A DNA stretch of 64,000 nt, from NCBI RefSeq assembly GCF_035582795.1, contig NC_134365.1, positions 133,260,077-133,324,076 on the forward strand. Reading direction: 5' to 3'. How positions within the stretch are numbered: the first letter of the stretch is position 1; each line of letters begins with the position of its first letter. This document shows positions 1-12,719 of this stretch, piece by piece. Below the pieces are notes generated by a model. That model had not been told where the DNA came from. It searched no databases and was given only the letters and a program-made list of their open reading frames with translations. The translations under genes were made by a program, and so were the position numbers. This stretch comes from Mycteria americana (taxonomy: Eukaryota > Chordata > Aves > Ciconiiformes > Ciconiidae).

Positions 1-914
1 GACTATGTTTGAAATGCAAGGAAAAGCACAGTCAGGTTTTTCAAGTCATTTGGAAGAATAGAAAGCATAGAAAGAGGTTTCTTCCTCAGGGAGCAATAGC
101 CATTAAAGGGAAAATGTGGTAGGAAGGAAATGACCTCAATGAATTTTAGAAGCCTACAATATAGGTTTCTCTCCTTACCTATTTTATGGTCAAAAGCAAA
201 AATGCACATTTCTAGGACAAAATTATTCTGACCTATTCTAGACTTTTGTTTCTAGGCTGTGTATGTAGAAAAGCATGTGCTAGGTCACAGATAGCTGCAA
301 TGAAGGAATAGGGTGTCTCTAAAGAACAAGAAGCCAAATCTCACATCATGCTTTTCTTGGGTGAGTCTATTGGCTATGTCTTAAAAGTAGTATTAAAATA
401 ACTTGTAGTAAAAAAGAAAACTATATTTGTGGTGTTAAATGGCAAAATTTTCTGGTCCAGGTTTTGAGCTTAGATACAAGAAAATAACTGAGATTCATTC
501 TTCTGCTGTTTAACATCAAAACTATTTAATGCTTAATGCTTGCCAATAGCACACAAAAGACAGAAATCCATGTTCAAGTGAAATATCTATCGTGCACGAC
601 CTCATTTGAAAGTACTGTGAAAACAGATGTGATCATAGAGGATACATGGGACTCTGGACCAACAGGTGCCCTGAACTAAGGACACCTAAGGAGCATTGTG
701 CCTCTAAAATACCCAACAACACAAGCTTCTTATCCAGGTATCCTTGGCTTACCGCTGCCTTCAGTGTCATCTGAGGGAGCTTCTACCCTTGTGAATGCTC
801 TTCCAGGACCATTCAGACTTACAGACTGCCAGATGCCTCATGACCTCTCCACCCAACAGAGGCCATGGTTTAAAGACAGTAGCTGCCTCTGCATGAGTAG
901 GAATCAGGAAGGAG
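1..914. other. Intergenic AT-rich sequence, no gene seen
   Basis: Short open frames here have no recognisable domain and no splice-site support. I see no repeat family that I can name before the CR1 fragment that follows. Confidence 0.5.
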
Positions 915-1365
915 AATCAGTTTATCCCACTGTCCACTTATCTAGTCCATACTTCATCGATTTGTCTTTGTTATGGGCACAGTGTTGAAAGCCTTGCTAA
1001 ACTCAAGACAAGCAACATCCACTACTACTCTTCTCCCAGTCATTTCATCACAGAAGGCTATCAGGTTGGTCAAGCATGACTTCCTCTTCATAAATCCATG
1101 TTGACTACTTCTACTCACCTTCTCCTGCCTTATGTATTTCAAAATGGCTTCCAGTATTACTTGCTCCATGACCTACCCAGCAAACAAGGTGAGGCTGACC
1201 AGCCCATAGTTCCTCAGATCCTTCTCCTTTCTCTTCTTGAAGACGAGAGTGACATCTGCTTTCTTCCAGACACGGGACATGAATACAGCAATGAAGAAAT
1301 CTGACACATTTCATCACCTTCAGCAGACTAATGGTACCGTAGCAAACAGGGAAGTGCAAATTAAC
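915..1365 (-). mobile_element. CR1 LINE fragment, decayed reverse-transcriptase ORF2
   Basis: Read on the minus strand, this stretch encodes recognisable CR1 reverse transcriptase: VWKKADVTLVFKK, then RNYGLVSLT, then MEQVILEAILKYI, SSQHGF and SCLTNLIAFCDEM, and finally DVACLEFSKAFNTV, the region of the first catalytic motif. The frame is broken: a TAG stop lies just before MEQVILEA, and after SKAFNTV the reading shifts before continuing as MKYGLDKWTVG. Neither CR1 end is present, so it is an internal, 5' and 3' truncated dead copy. CR1 is the dominant LINE of bird genomes, which supports an avian source. The outer limits are approximate because they come from protein similarity alone. Confidence 0.88.
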
Positions 1366-4300
1366 GTCATGAGGATCAATTAAAGCAAAACAGAATGTAT
1401 AGAGTTGTGTTTCAAATTTCAGATGTATTGCGTGGTTTGTTGTTATTTTTTACAGTTTCACAGAATATTCAGATTATGTTTGATTGTTGATTAGAACAAT
1501 CATCAGTATCTATCTATTGACACGGAAATGTATTGCAGATGTTTCACTGCCATACATTAGTAACATTTAAAAGTGTTATCAAACATCCCTTCAATTTAGC
1601 TTTAGGAAGTGCCATGTAAAAGTGTTCTAAACTTAAGAAGAGTGATATTAAAAACTAAGCCAAGCTTAGCCACAGCTAAGCCAAAAGGTATATTATCTTT
1701 AAAAGGCTGTGTTAGATCAACAAGCTGCCAATCAGAACTGATATTAGACCATCCAATGGACATCACATCAATAATCTAACAACCCTTTCCTGTCAGGTCA
1801 ATGCTATAGCAAATTTTTAGAATGACAGCTTAACAACAGGAAAGTGTTAGCACACATTCTTCACATGATGTCTCGAAGTAATTACAAGGAATACTGAAAT
1901 AAAGAAAAGTGACATGGTGATTCCCATGAATCAATACCAAAAAAATGTGCTGGACTCTTAAAAGTTGCCATGGCCAGTCTTGATCAAAATGATGACTAGA
2001 TGTAACAAGCAAGGAAACCACAACACCTGGCTAAGTTTGTAGAAAATATGTATGTCTCTTTGCAGATGGGGCTCTCAATCTAGCTCAGCAGAAGCCATTG
2101 GGAAAAGTCTTCAAATTTATATCCAGTTAACATGTGCGTTAACCAGCTAACATTAATTCAGTATTTACTGTATTTTTACTACAGCAAATGAGAGGGGGTA
2201 TAAACTAGAACAATTGCAAGTTTTCCGAGATGCTGATTTTCAGACTTCTGGATGCTGGTCTGCACAACAGGGATGAGAAGACATCCAAACAAATTGGACT
2301 GCAGCCCCTGAGATGGATCTGATAAGGCCTGTGAGGGAACTAAGGACAAAATGTGTGCAATACGGGCAGGCTGGTCTGCAGCCTGGAGGCAAGAACTGAG
2401 GGAGATTTTTCAAATGGTCTGAAAGTCCACAGAACAGGACAGACATAGAAGGAAACCTCCACACTGTCACTACAGGCTTAATTCTTTGAAGGGGCAGCCG
2501 ATAAGAGAATAGAGCTATTTGCACGAAGGGCAGAGGAGACATAAATTAAAAATTGAGCAGAAAGGAGACAGGGTCAGGCACGAGATCCCAAATGAGGCTG
2601 AGTTGTGTGCCGTCATGGCCATAACACGAACTATATTTTTGCTGAGAGAGGTGTTTCTCTTGGCAGGTTGATGCAGGTGAGAATCAAGGTACCAATTGTA
2701 TTAGAGCATTAAAGTATTGGGCAGCTGATACTACAGGTGACTTCATTCTACTGGAAGTCAAAAATCTGTTGGCCAGCAGCATATCACCCATGTCCTCAGC
2801 TCCTGAACTCCTATGGCCTCTCCAAGCGAATCAGAACCATAGCTACAGACTCTCAATTTTAACAGGATTTAAAAAATTGATTGGGGGCAGAGGAGACAAG
2901 GCAGCTCATAACAGCTGGTGTGATACCTGCTGGAGGAATATGCCATCTACAGCAATGAGGGAGATGCTTGGATGGGGAAGAGGAGGGTGGCAGTGGAGGG
3001 ATGACATGGACACTGGTTGGCAACCAGTGCTTGCAAGGACTAAATTTCTAGCTATCCATCAGCAACACATAATGCCTTCAACACTGCAGTCCCAGAAGAG
3101 CTGCAGCCTTCCTGTGAAAGCATCTCTCTTGAAGACATTAACAGCAGGCCTTTCAGTGTCTACCAAAAGCCACCAGGACTGACTTTTCATACAACTCTTG
3201 CCTGCTGCTTTGGTTGTAAGCTACAAAAGATCACCTTTGTGCACTGCAATTGTGATCCTGAACCCCAGTTTGGACTCCTCAGGGCCATAGTAATACAAAC
3301 AAGAAAGAGGTGAACACACAGAAAGCCTGCGCAGGCACAAGAGTATTTATAGTGGCAGATCCTCTTAGCTGTGCAAAGCTATTCACAGTACGTTCGCTGC
3401 ACGTGCAGCAGACATTACGTCCTCAGTAGGACACAGGCAACCATGCAACTCAGCAAGAAAGTGAGAGAAAGGGCTCCCTCCCAGCTGACAGTTGAAACCA
3501 GCATGGGCTGTGAGAGGTTTCTGCAGCCTGCTGTCCTTGTGCAATATCGACCAGGGCATCTGAAGCCACAGAGGGACCACACTAGATATATTTGACCAGG
3601 AGCAGAGCAGAGGAGAAGCACCCACACAGCTGCACCCATTTCAACTTAGACACGATTGCTAAGGCTAATGCTTGCTGCTTCCAAGTTATTGGGTCCTGGT
3701 CTTGTGGCACTAATGATGCTTCTCCCCTGCTCTGCTCTACCTGTGGAAAAGGAGGTGTCTTTATATTCATTGCCCCACTACTAGACAGTCATGCAGTGTA
3801 GCTTAAACCACCAGAGCTCTGAGTAGGGAGAAATGTTAGATCAAGCAAGAACAAGCACCAGCTGCGAGTCTTGGAGGCCATTGCATCAACTTCTGCTTCT
3901 CAGGTCCTTCTTCTTCTTCCCAAGTTCAAAGTCATACCAGTTAGCCTAACTAATCAACTTGGCTTAATTCCAGAGATATATTATTCTCTGAAAGTGCACT
4001 CAAAAATGCCTGTGCAGTTTTTCTTCTTTTCTGTGAGCTCATTTGCTTGAATTTAATAGATCTGACACTTTTGCACTGAGGTTGTTCCTGCTTCCTTTAA
4101 AATTACTTGGAGTTTTCTCATTGTCTTCAGTGAGAAGAAGACAGGATCATGGGTGCCTATCCAAACAGGATTTCTGATTGAGAGCTGATTAGATATTTAA
4201 GCAATTCTAGATAGAATGCTTATTTTCAGGGACTTAATATGGCCCATTTAATTAAAGTTAAGTGATTCCTCCATGCATAAGTCCTCTTACGTGAGTAATG

Positions 4301-5780
4301 AGGAGCATACAGTTGAGGATAAATAATTCTTCAAGGTTACCTGAAATGTGGACCCATTAGTAAATAGTATGGCATTTAGTTAAGTGAGAAATACTCTTGA
4401 GGATATAATCTCCCTTATGGAAAGGAATGTCTTGTACTATAGGCAGGCTTGGTGAGATTTGAAGTTTATTTCATAGTGGAAATTGACTCATTTTTGTGTT
4501 GTCCATACTAAAGTTTGGCAATAATATCTAACCAATATCAGCTTCATAAGATGACCAAAAGCCATTAGTTAGGAATGCTGACCAGCAGAGCAAAGGAGGC
4601 AGACACGTTGGGACTGGAGCAGACACAGGGCTGAAATGCACCAGATATTAAAATAGAATTTGGGAGGACAGGGGGAAAAAGCTGGCTGAAATTGCCTAGA
4701 CACTATTATACATTCACCCTGCCAGCCTTCCTCTCCTCTTCCACTGCTCACAGTCCCGAGGAGAGAGTAGCATTACAGGTCCAGAATAGTTTGAAATTTA
4801 TGTATGTTTATGGATTAAAATTGAAACTTACCACTATGTCTCATTCTAGAATACACCCAGCTCCTACTTTAAGTATTTGTATATTGCTATTTATTAAGTA
4901 TATTTTGTTTTCTTTTTCAATGTAGTTGCAACAAGAAAGTTTAATGAGAAGGAACGGAACAGAAATTTTTCCAATATTGAATATTTCATTAATTTTGAAT
5001 ATTAGAAATCTTTGGTTTTCAAAGACAAAAAGATTTTTTTTCCTTTCAGAAGAAATAGCAGAAAAGCATGAAAACTTCTCTTCATACATTTGAAAGAGGA
5101 GCTACATTTTTTCAATTGACAATGAAAACTTTGTTTCAATCAATAGAGAAGACCTAGGAAATAAAGTTCTAGTTCAGATATTTTTGTTTCTTTCCAAAAA
5201 AATCAGCTCTCACTCCAACTTTTCCACCAGAACCACCACACAACATGACCTCAACTTTGCAATCTGCTGAATCCTCATCCTAGAAAGACATTTAATTAAT
5301 AATAAGAAGGAATGATAAAATCTGGTACAAAATATTTTTCAATAATGTTAGACTGAATTTTCTAGAATGTTGGATCGTGGACATGGACAAAGTCTCTTAG
5401 ACCTTCTTCCTGTAGATAAATGGAAGAAATGTTTCAATGCCACAAAGGAAACCATCTTGAGTCTCATTTTTAAAAACAGAAATATGCAAATGATAAACAC
5501 TGGGTATCGTGGAAGCTCAGTACACACCGTGCTCTTCTCTCCCAGTAAGGTCCTCGGATATTATGGTACTGTTCCGTGTCTTCCTGGCTGACTATTCTGT
5601 TCTTTATTACACTCACGATACAGCTCTATATAGGAAGAGTTTAAACAGGGTTTTTTTTCTGTGATAGTACCGTGTTCAAATGCAGTGGGTCCTTTTCTCT
5701 TTTAAAGACTGATGGGGATATTTTGCTTGTGATTAAGGCTCTGATCTTTAGTCTAGCTTTAACCATTTCTCATGGACACA
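1366..5780. other. Intergenic sequence, no gene seen
   Basis: This is ordinary AT-rich desert. The longest open frame (137 codons on the plus strand starting at 2769) has no domain I recognise and biased, repeat-like content. No splice-flanked exon or named repeat is evident. Confidence 0.45.
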
Positions 5781-5828
5781 AAAATGCAGGCACATTCTGC
5801 AATGTAATTATTTGTGTCTGCAATCCAG

Positions 5829-5889
5829 TTACTTAGATGCCTGAGTCCCTGACTGCATCCGTAAGTCAGGGACTTGGACATCTAAGTGA
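5829..5889. repeat. Imperfect hairpin, possible MITE core
   Basis: Two 26-nt arms (5829-5854 and 5864-5889) are inverted repeats matching at 22 of 26 positions around a 9-nt loop. The shared inner block is AGTCCCTGACT and its complement, the outer one ACTTAGATG and its complement. Weaker complementarity (TGCAAT/ATTGCA elements) continues outward to about 5785 and 5927. This shape is typical of an old non-autonomous DNA transposon, but the family is not identified. Confidence 0.5.
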
Positions 5890-5935
5890 CCTACATTGCA
5901 CCTGCAACAATTTGCACCTAAAATGCCAAAAAAGG

Positions 5936-7479
5936 ATATAGCAGATAGAAAAAGAGCTCAGAGGTAGGTAATGAGAATAATTAGGGACATGGGAAACCTC
6001 AGAAATGAAACAAAATGGAACAGAATTGGACTGTTTACCTAAGAGGTGAGATGAAATTAATAAAAGAGGAAATGATCAAAAGTAGAGGAAATAAGGAGCA
6101 GGACAGAAAAGATAGATGAGGTACTTTTGCACCCCTTTTATCATAATGCAAGAACAAAGAGGCATTTCACAAAATTTAAGCATGGAAGAATCAAAATTTA
6201 TACAAAAGGAGACACACTTTCCCACAATTAACATGTGAAAAGCCTTACCACATGACGTAGTGAATCCAGCAGGACTCAGCAGAGGGTTAGGCACCTCTTT
6301 GGACTTAGAAATGCTCAAAAACATTTAAAAGGCAGCAATTTCAGCAAAAACTAACTACCTTCCTGCTCCAAGGCTTCAATTATTTTTTTTGTAATATTAA
6401 GGGGGGAAATCTTTCTTCAGGAGCAGATTAATTTAGACATGCCTGACACAGGTTTCCTTGTACCTTCCCCCTGAGACATTTAGGGCTGCCTCTGGTTTGT
6501 GACAGGTTGCTGGGCAAGGTGGAGCCTCCAGAGAGAGCCACACCAGCTCAGCCGCTCCTCCTAGGAGCACACACAAATCCAGAAGCCCTTTCAGAAATTG
6601 TCACAGTAGGACTCAAGAGGGCTGTAGATTGGGACCTTGCATCTTTGCTACCTGGGTAACAGGAAAGGTGACTGAGAAATTCATGGATTTCATAACAGAC
6701 TAGGGAGTGTCATTATACTATTTAAAGAACTGGAATGCGAACGAGTTCAGGGACATATTTTTACAAGAAAATCTGCACATGAGACAGATTATTGGAACAG
6801 CCATCAAATAGAGTTGGCTAAAAATATGCACGGTATTCCACACCAAAGTGGAAAGTTGTTAATCTACTTTATTCTCACATTGGACTTTGTTTTCTTTTTT
6901 CAAACAAGAAAAAAATGTGAGAGGTACACCCCCCTCACAGGATTGGCTAATATTTTGTAGGCCAGAGAAGAATATAAGGAAGAATTCAAGAAAACTTGGA
7001 GACAAAGAGAGGGGGCTAGGACATTCAGAGGTACACAAAGGCATACCTTAGGTACTCCCCTAGTGCAGGTCACCAGTGTCTGAACCACTAATCACACTCA
7101 GGTAGATCCTACTTTTCCAAGGAAACATGTTAAAAAAACAGTGCATTTTCATGTCAAAAACCGTTTTGCTAAAAAATTGCTGGTCTGTTCTATGAGTTTC
7201 TCTGCTTCAAAGCCAGAGCTTACTTAGGCTGGTATGTCCTTCCATACAGTTTAATTAGATGGTACAGCTGTGTTAGGTCTTCAGCAGGATAGACAGAGAG
7301 CCATGCACCAAAAGACAGATATAACTTGGGAGTCAGGACATTTCCTGAGCTGTAGGAAATGCGGGTTGAAGTCTCAGCTGGAAATCAGGCAGGATGCAGA
7401 CTTGGAAAATGGTCTTTCACAACCTTAGAGGAGCTCCCTAGATAGCCACATGAGAAATGACTTATTGCCTGTCTTTTCA
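5936..7479. other. Intergenic sequence, no gene seen
   Basis: AT-rich sequence without a recognisable gene. A CT-rich minus-strand open frame near 6860-7090 is low-complexity and unsupported. Confidence 0.45.
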
Positions 7480-7624
7480 GTCACCATCCCTGGAGGTATT
7501 TAAAAGACATGTAGATGTGGCACTTAAGGACATGGTTTAGTGGGACTTGGCAGTGTTAGGTTTACGGTTGGACTCCATGATCTTAAAGGTCTTTTCCAAC
7601 CTAAATGATTCTATGATTCTATGA
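7480..7624 (+). mobile_element. CR1 LINE 3' end
   Basis: The segment opens with CCCTGGAGGTATTTAAAAGA, continues through the CR1 3' UTR phrase around TGATCTTAAAGGTC and TTTTCCAACC, and terminates in two copies of the ATTCTATG octamer, the diagnostic CR1 tail. Only about 145 bp is left, which is the usual 5' truncation of avian CR1 insertions. Divergence looks moderate. Confidence 0.93.
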
Positions 7625-10600
7625 CATGGTTCCAGGCTTGACCACCAGAAAACACAGGACCTAAAGCCAGGCTACTTTCTTGATTGCCTTGGCCCTACCT
7701 GGTTTTCCAGTTAGTCTGGCAGTTTTCAGCAATGCTTCTTGTGTGTACCTAGTTTTCCCCTTGTATCATAGACAGACTCTGGCGATTTGAATCAGGTCTA
7801 TAAAATCTAGTGAGCCCCAATGCACTAAAAATATCTTGCCCTGGATAGAAATGGTATTCCGTGTGCTGGGGCAAATTAGAAAAACACAGAAGATGGACAT
7901 TTAGGAAATGTAATGCAGGCAGGTAGAGGACTATCTCCAGTTCCCAGCTAAGAACAGTCAGAATCTTTCTATGGCCATCCGTGACCCTGGAACAGGATCC
8001 AACAGAGCAGTAAGAGGTTTAAGGGGTTATGATAAGAGAAGAAGACAGAGATGTCCATTTGGCTAAAGATGTGAGGGAAAGAATTACAGAATAGGAAATA
8101 AATAAAAGAAGAGGAATTAGAGGAGAGATTCAAAGAGCTGAACTATACAATCAGAGTAGTAGATAAAGTAAGTGATTTTGACAGCTCCAGGGTTAAGGAA
8201 CAAGAGAGGGAAGAAAGAAAGCAGGTTAAAAGTTACTGCAGTGTTCAACTGCATCTGAGGCAATGGTGGCATGAATACACACTTTAGCTTCTGGAATTAA
8301 GAGTTTAGAATTGTGATGCAGAGACAACCAGCAGATTTTGGCAACTGTTTGGATTTCATAGACAAGGAGATTTAATATGCAATATTTACTTGTTCTGATT
8401 TCTTCCCCTTTGTGTGAGTGAATAGGTGCCAGATTGTTTGGTCAGCTTAAACTTCTTTGAAACTGAAGGACCTAATTGACAACTTTCATTTAAAGGCAAG
8501 TGTAAGAACCCAGGATGGTCCTTTTGTCCGCTGAGATGTTGAATCAATAGCCACGCACGGAAAATATGTGCGACCATCCAAACAAAGGGGTGCTTCCAAG
8601 GCTGAGGAATTTGTTCTGATTCTGGGGAGGTTTGAAAGTCTGTGAAACAGAAAAGAAAGCACAGTTGTTACAGCAACCTGCAAGGAAACAGTAGACACAG
8701 CCTAGATATGCGGATCTCAGAAAAATTGGGAGAAAAAATATTCTCAGCTGATTGATGGTTAAAGGGCACTCGGACCGGAAAGCAAGGAAAGTTTCTAAAA
8801 ATTGTTTGAGAGAATGTTAGTCATCCCAGGTCAAAACTGTGCCAGGGAGCACTTTCTAAATTTAACAGCACAATCAAGCTCCAGTGTCAGGAATGCTCTC
8901 GGTACTATCCCAAATCACTAGAGCAGAGGTACCCACTCTGAGCCTGAGTCTGGGGCTGCTGTGTATAGATAGGCAAGGCTGCAGCTTGGGGCTGAATTTG
9001 GGGGTGGGAGAGAGGGGTAGTTTCCCTCCTGTTACTTCACTGTGTTGCAATGCAAGTGCCCAAAACAGCTATCTCTTCTCATACTCTTCCCCCTAGCTGT
9101 ACAGAAACATAGGCTGTTTACTAGAGAAATGAAGGGCAAAGTGAAGAAGAATATATAATGTGCTGGATGCTACAAGTGCTTGTTACATTAGAGTATGCTC
9201 GGGCAGTATCAAAGAAGGCACTCAGCTGAGCAAAAATGACATCTTAAGAAGATTTCAAAATTCACCAGTTTTCCAAGCCCTGCCACTGGGTTATATTCAG
9301 TTGAAAACAAGCGGTCCCCTTCCTCTTTTGGCCAGACTTCAACTAGTGCAGTTACAAGAAAACACATAGCCACCTTTGTTTCCTCCACCCTGGCCCCAGC
9401 AGAGGGAAAGAACTAAACCCTTTCTTTTTTGCCCTCTCTACACTCCTTTTTCCTCCCCTTTCCTATTTTCCCTTTCCTATGAATTCCCACACCACTTTTG
9501 CTTTGTAAGCATTTGTCTTTTCCCTATTAAGTATTTTTGGAAAATATTACCTCCTGTTCTCTCCTCCTCTATTCTTTCATGTTTATTCCTAGTTAATGTT
9601 CAATGGCCAACGCCAGGTAAACACAATGCAGACATTTATAGCTGAGCTAGTAGTCTATAGTCCCTTGTAGAGAAAATTCTCTAAGTTACAGTTTACCTCA
9701 TCCTAATGTAGCAGCTGAAAATGGCCCAAATGAATCACGTCCAAGAAGTAGCTAGTTCTCTTCATGTCTCTCTTACTGTGGAAGAGTTTTGGAAAACAAA
9801 ACAGGCCTTTTTTTCCTGGTTAAGGAGTAAGTGAGCAGCCCAGGTGGTTTCTCACTGAAAATGTCTTAGAGAGGAACCTGTCTTGGGACAGGTCTCTGTT
9901 AGGATAGGGAAGCAGGTCCTGAAAATCTCAATGGGAAGAAATGTGGCAAAACTAGAATTTATTCCTTCACCTTATGCCGAATAGAAACAGACACCTCAAA
10001 AATTTCCACCTTTCAAAACAAAGCAAAACCACAAGACACAATTCAGCTCCAGGCAGATCAAGTCCGTCCTCAGGAATTAAGTTTGAGAGAGGACAAGAAA
10101 AAGATTAGCAATATGGGAGTTTTGAACCCTCTTTTTATTAAAAAAAAAAAATTAGACCTTTTCCAACTGCTATGAAATCAGCTTTCATTTCCATTCCTTT
10201 CTTTGACACCTCTCAGAAAAAAACAGTAAGCAGAAAGGTGGTCCATGACATGAATTCTGTTTTTACTCACTTCCATGTACACACATTGCTCCAGTGGACT
10301 TATGTTACATAAAGTTATCAGTTCAGGTAGTCACACAGAAGTTATATTTGCCCTAGCCTCCATTCACTTCCAGAGATTTTTGGTCATGCCAAACAAATGT
10401 AAGGTCACAGGAGCTAACTGTGTTTCCCTTGAAGTTAGGGTTTTGTTCCCAGGACCGTTGGGCCACCATGGAGAGGTTCTGAAAGCCTGCTTTGAATTCT
10501 GCGAGACAGCTGTCTGAGAGGGTTAAATACAAATACCATTCACCTATCAAGAAAGACACAGTCAATTACCTGTTCAATCTTATCATGTCTGAAATGGGAG

Positions 10601-10934
10601 AATTTCTAAAAATCGAGTGAGTCAAGGATAAGCAATGGCTGCAGGAAGTTGTTCCTCCATAGAAAAACTTATTAGTAAACCAACACGGGCAGACAGACCT
10701 TGTACTGGGAGCCACTTCCCTCACTTTTGACCTAAATTAATTTTTCCTTGTTTAAGTTTCTCAGCTGTTGCTTTTAATGTGAAAATACAACTATAAATCT
10801 GTGTTGCTTTCACTGAGAATGTGAAATAATGCAACAGAAGTTAAGGAGGAGTTTATGTTGCAAAAATATTTCTGTTATGGAGTTAATTTCATATCATTTT
10901 ATTCTTCTCAAACTGATAATTTTCTACTGCTCAT
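7625..10934. other. Intergenic sequence, no gene seen
   Basis: No exon, named repeat or RNA gene is recognisable. A pyrimidine-rich patch lies near 9360-9600, and an oligo-A run at about 10140. Confidence 0.45.
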
Positions 10935-11230
10935 ACATTTTTATGGCCAGAGTGATTGTTAGCATCGTCTAGTCTGACATGCAGAATAGCAAGGGCCAGA
11001 GAAGTTCATCCAGTAATTCTTGCATTGATCCCAACAATTTACATTTGGATTAGAGTATATCTTCTACAAAGACATCCAGTCTTCATTTAAAAACTTAAAA
11101 GCAATGGGAAAAAATCTGCTACACCTCCTGGCAATCTGTCTGAATAGTTAATTAAATGTTAAAAAGCCACATCTTATTTCCAATGTGCATTTCCTTTTGC
11201 CTAACTTTAGCCATTGGGTATCTTGGCCAC
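10935..11230 (-). mobile_element. Old CR1-type LINE remnant, reverse orientation
   Basis: The plus strand shows the reverse complement of an ancient CR1 3' region: a GTCTAGTCTGAC phrase, then GGCCAGAGAAGTTCATCCAG, AGACATCCAGTC, and further on TTAAAAAGCCAC and CTTATTTCCAA. This arrangement is characteristic of old CR1 copies shared by birds, crocodilians and turtles. It is much more diverged than the other CR1 pieces here, and the family assignment rests on recalled consensus phrases, so the boundaries are approximate. Confidence 0.65.
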
Positions 11231-12119
11231 AGCCAAGAATCCTCCAGTACTCTTCACATTTCCCGCTGCCAAGGTGCTAAGCACCTTGCAGTTGGGGAAC
11301 TTCCCATTAAATATTCTTTCACTCAAAGATGTTGATTCGTTAGAGAACTACACATGACGCATAGCCAAGTCCTGCCCCTGCAGTACCCCAAACTGACAGC
11401 TGACCCCTGCCACTCTCCATAACAGAAAGTACTCCCAGCCCACACATGTGGGAGTGCTCAGCAAAGAGGACACCAGCTCTGCTCCATAAACTGGGCTCAC
11501 CTCTTGTAATCACGCCTCCAAGCTGCGCTGAGGCTGCGTCGCACAGAAAAGCCTACCTGGCTCCCCTGGAGCAAGAGCAGAGGCAGCTTATGGTTATTAG
11601 CTCCTAACAATGTAGCTGCAACCACAGCGTAACGGATGCTAACCTCAAGGATAAATGCCAAGGGGGACGGAGAAGGTGGCCAGAGCAACAGCGTACCCAA
11701 ATAATCAATCTGTGGATTAGAAGGCCATCGGACAGACCCAACGGTCTCCCTGTAAAAAAGGCTCAGAGGTAAACAGGAACTTGAAGCCATGTTTGCTATT
11801 TACGGCTGAAAAATAATTGGGTACCTGCAAGCTGGACACTTAGAAAACCAACTTGCACCCACTCCATCTTCACAACCCTGCTTAATATATGGGTATTTCA
11901 TCTGTAAAATTATTTTAGACACTCGCAAAGTGGCCCTAATGTAACCGTCATTGCTCATCCTCCCTCCCTGCTGCTCTTCCGCAAAGCCTGCTGTGCTACT
12001 GTCATGCTATTAACATTCCTCCGAAGTCACGGAAATGCTAGGATGTACCTGATGCATTCAGAAACCCAGCAGGTGCCTTCTGCAGGTACCGCGTGTCCAA
12101 GCAATGCCAGGAAGCAGTC
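11231..12119. other. Intergenic sequence, no gene seen
   Basis: This is unremarkable sequence. A small inverted repeat (9-bp arms, CAAGGTGCT/AGCACCTTG) lies near 11263-11281. Confidence 0.4.
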
Positions 12120-12560
12120 ATGAAGTTAACACAGTAGTAAGCTATGTAATTTTTAGGTAACAGCTACTTACATATGTACAGAAATTGCTACATTTTATAT
12201 GTACAGGTTGCTTGCATTCCAATTATGGCCCAAGACCCAGTGCATGTAAATAATTAGTATTTAGAAGCAATACATTATTTTTTTCCCTGCATGCCACTCT
12301 GTGATCTGGTCAATTCCTAAGTTACTTCGCATGTGCCAGTGCAATTTCTCCTCAGTCCCAGAAGCTTCTGGAGCACATAAGTAATGTTATAAAGTTACAA
12401 GGGCCTAATAATTGTGTCTGGGAAGCTTCCCATACAATTTTCATCTTTTATTATATGGTTAGCTTATTTATACATGAGTATCATTTGGCAAATTGCATCT
12501 AGAATACATGGGGAGGCTGAAGCTTAAAAATACACTCTTGTTCCTCATGGCAGCCCCAGG
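12120..12560. promoter_or_regulatory. Candidate conserved noncoding element (distal ARX enhancer?)
   Basis: This AT-rich block is rich in homeodomain and POU-like cores (TAATTATTAGTAT-like strings, GCATGTAAAT, CAATTATGG, CAAATTGCAT) and has no simple repeats or TE remnants. It sits immediately next to an isolated CpG island in a gene desert. That texture is common in vertebrate developmental enhancers. Conservation itself has not been measured, so the call is inference. Confidence 0.35.
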
Positions 12561-12719
12561 TGGAAGATATTATCCTTTAATGCCATGGAAAGTCTCCAGC
12601 TCCCTGACATGAGGACAGGGTACAGCGACGCTGATTGAGTAATTTCACGCTTAAGCTTTTTTGCAACACCGATGCGTTTGCATTCAAACGGTGACGTTTT
12701 AATACTCAAAATGGGTATC

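Noticed and set aside
2769-3182. 137-codon plus-strand open frame
   Set aside because: No domain, no splice support, and sequence texture like the surrounding desert.
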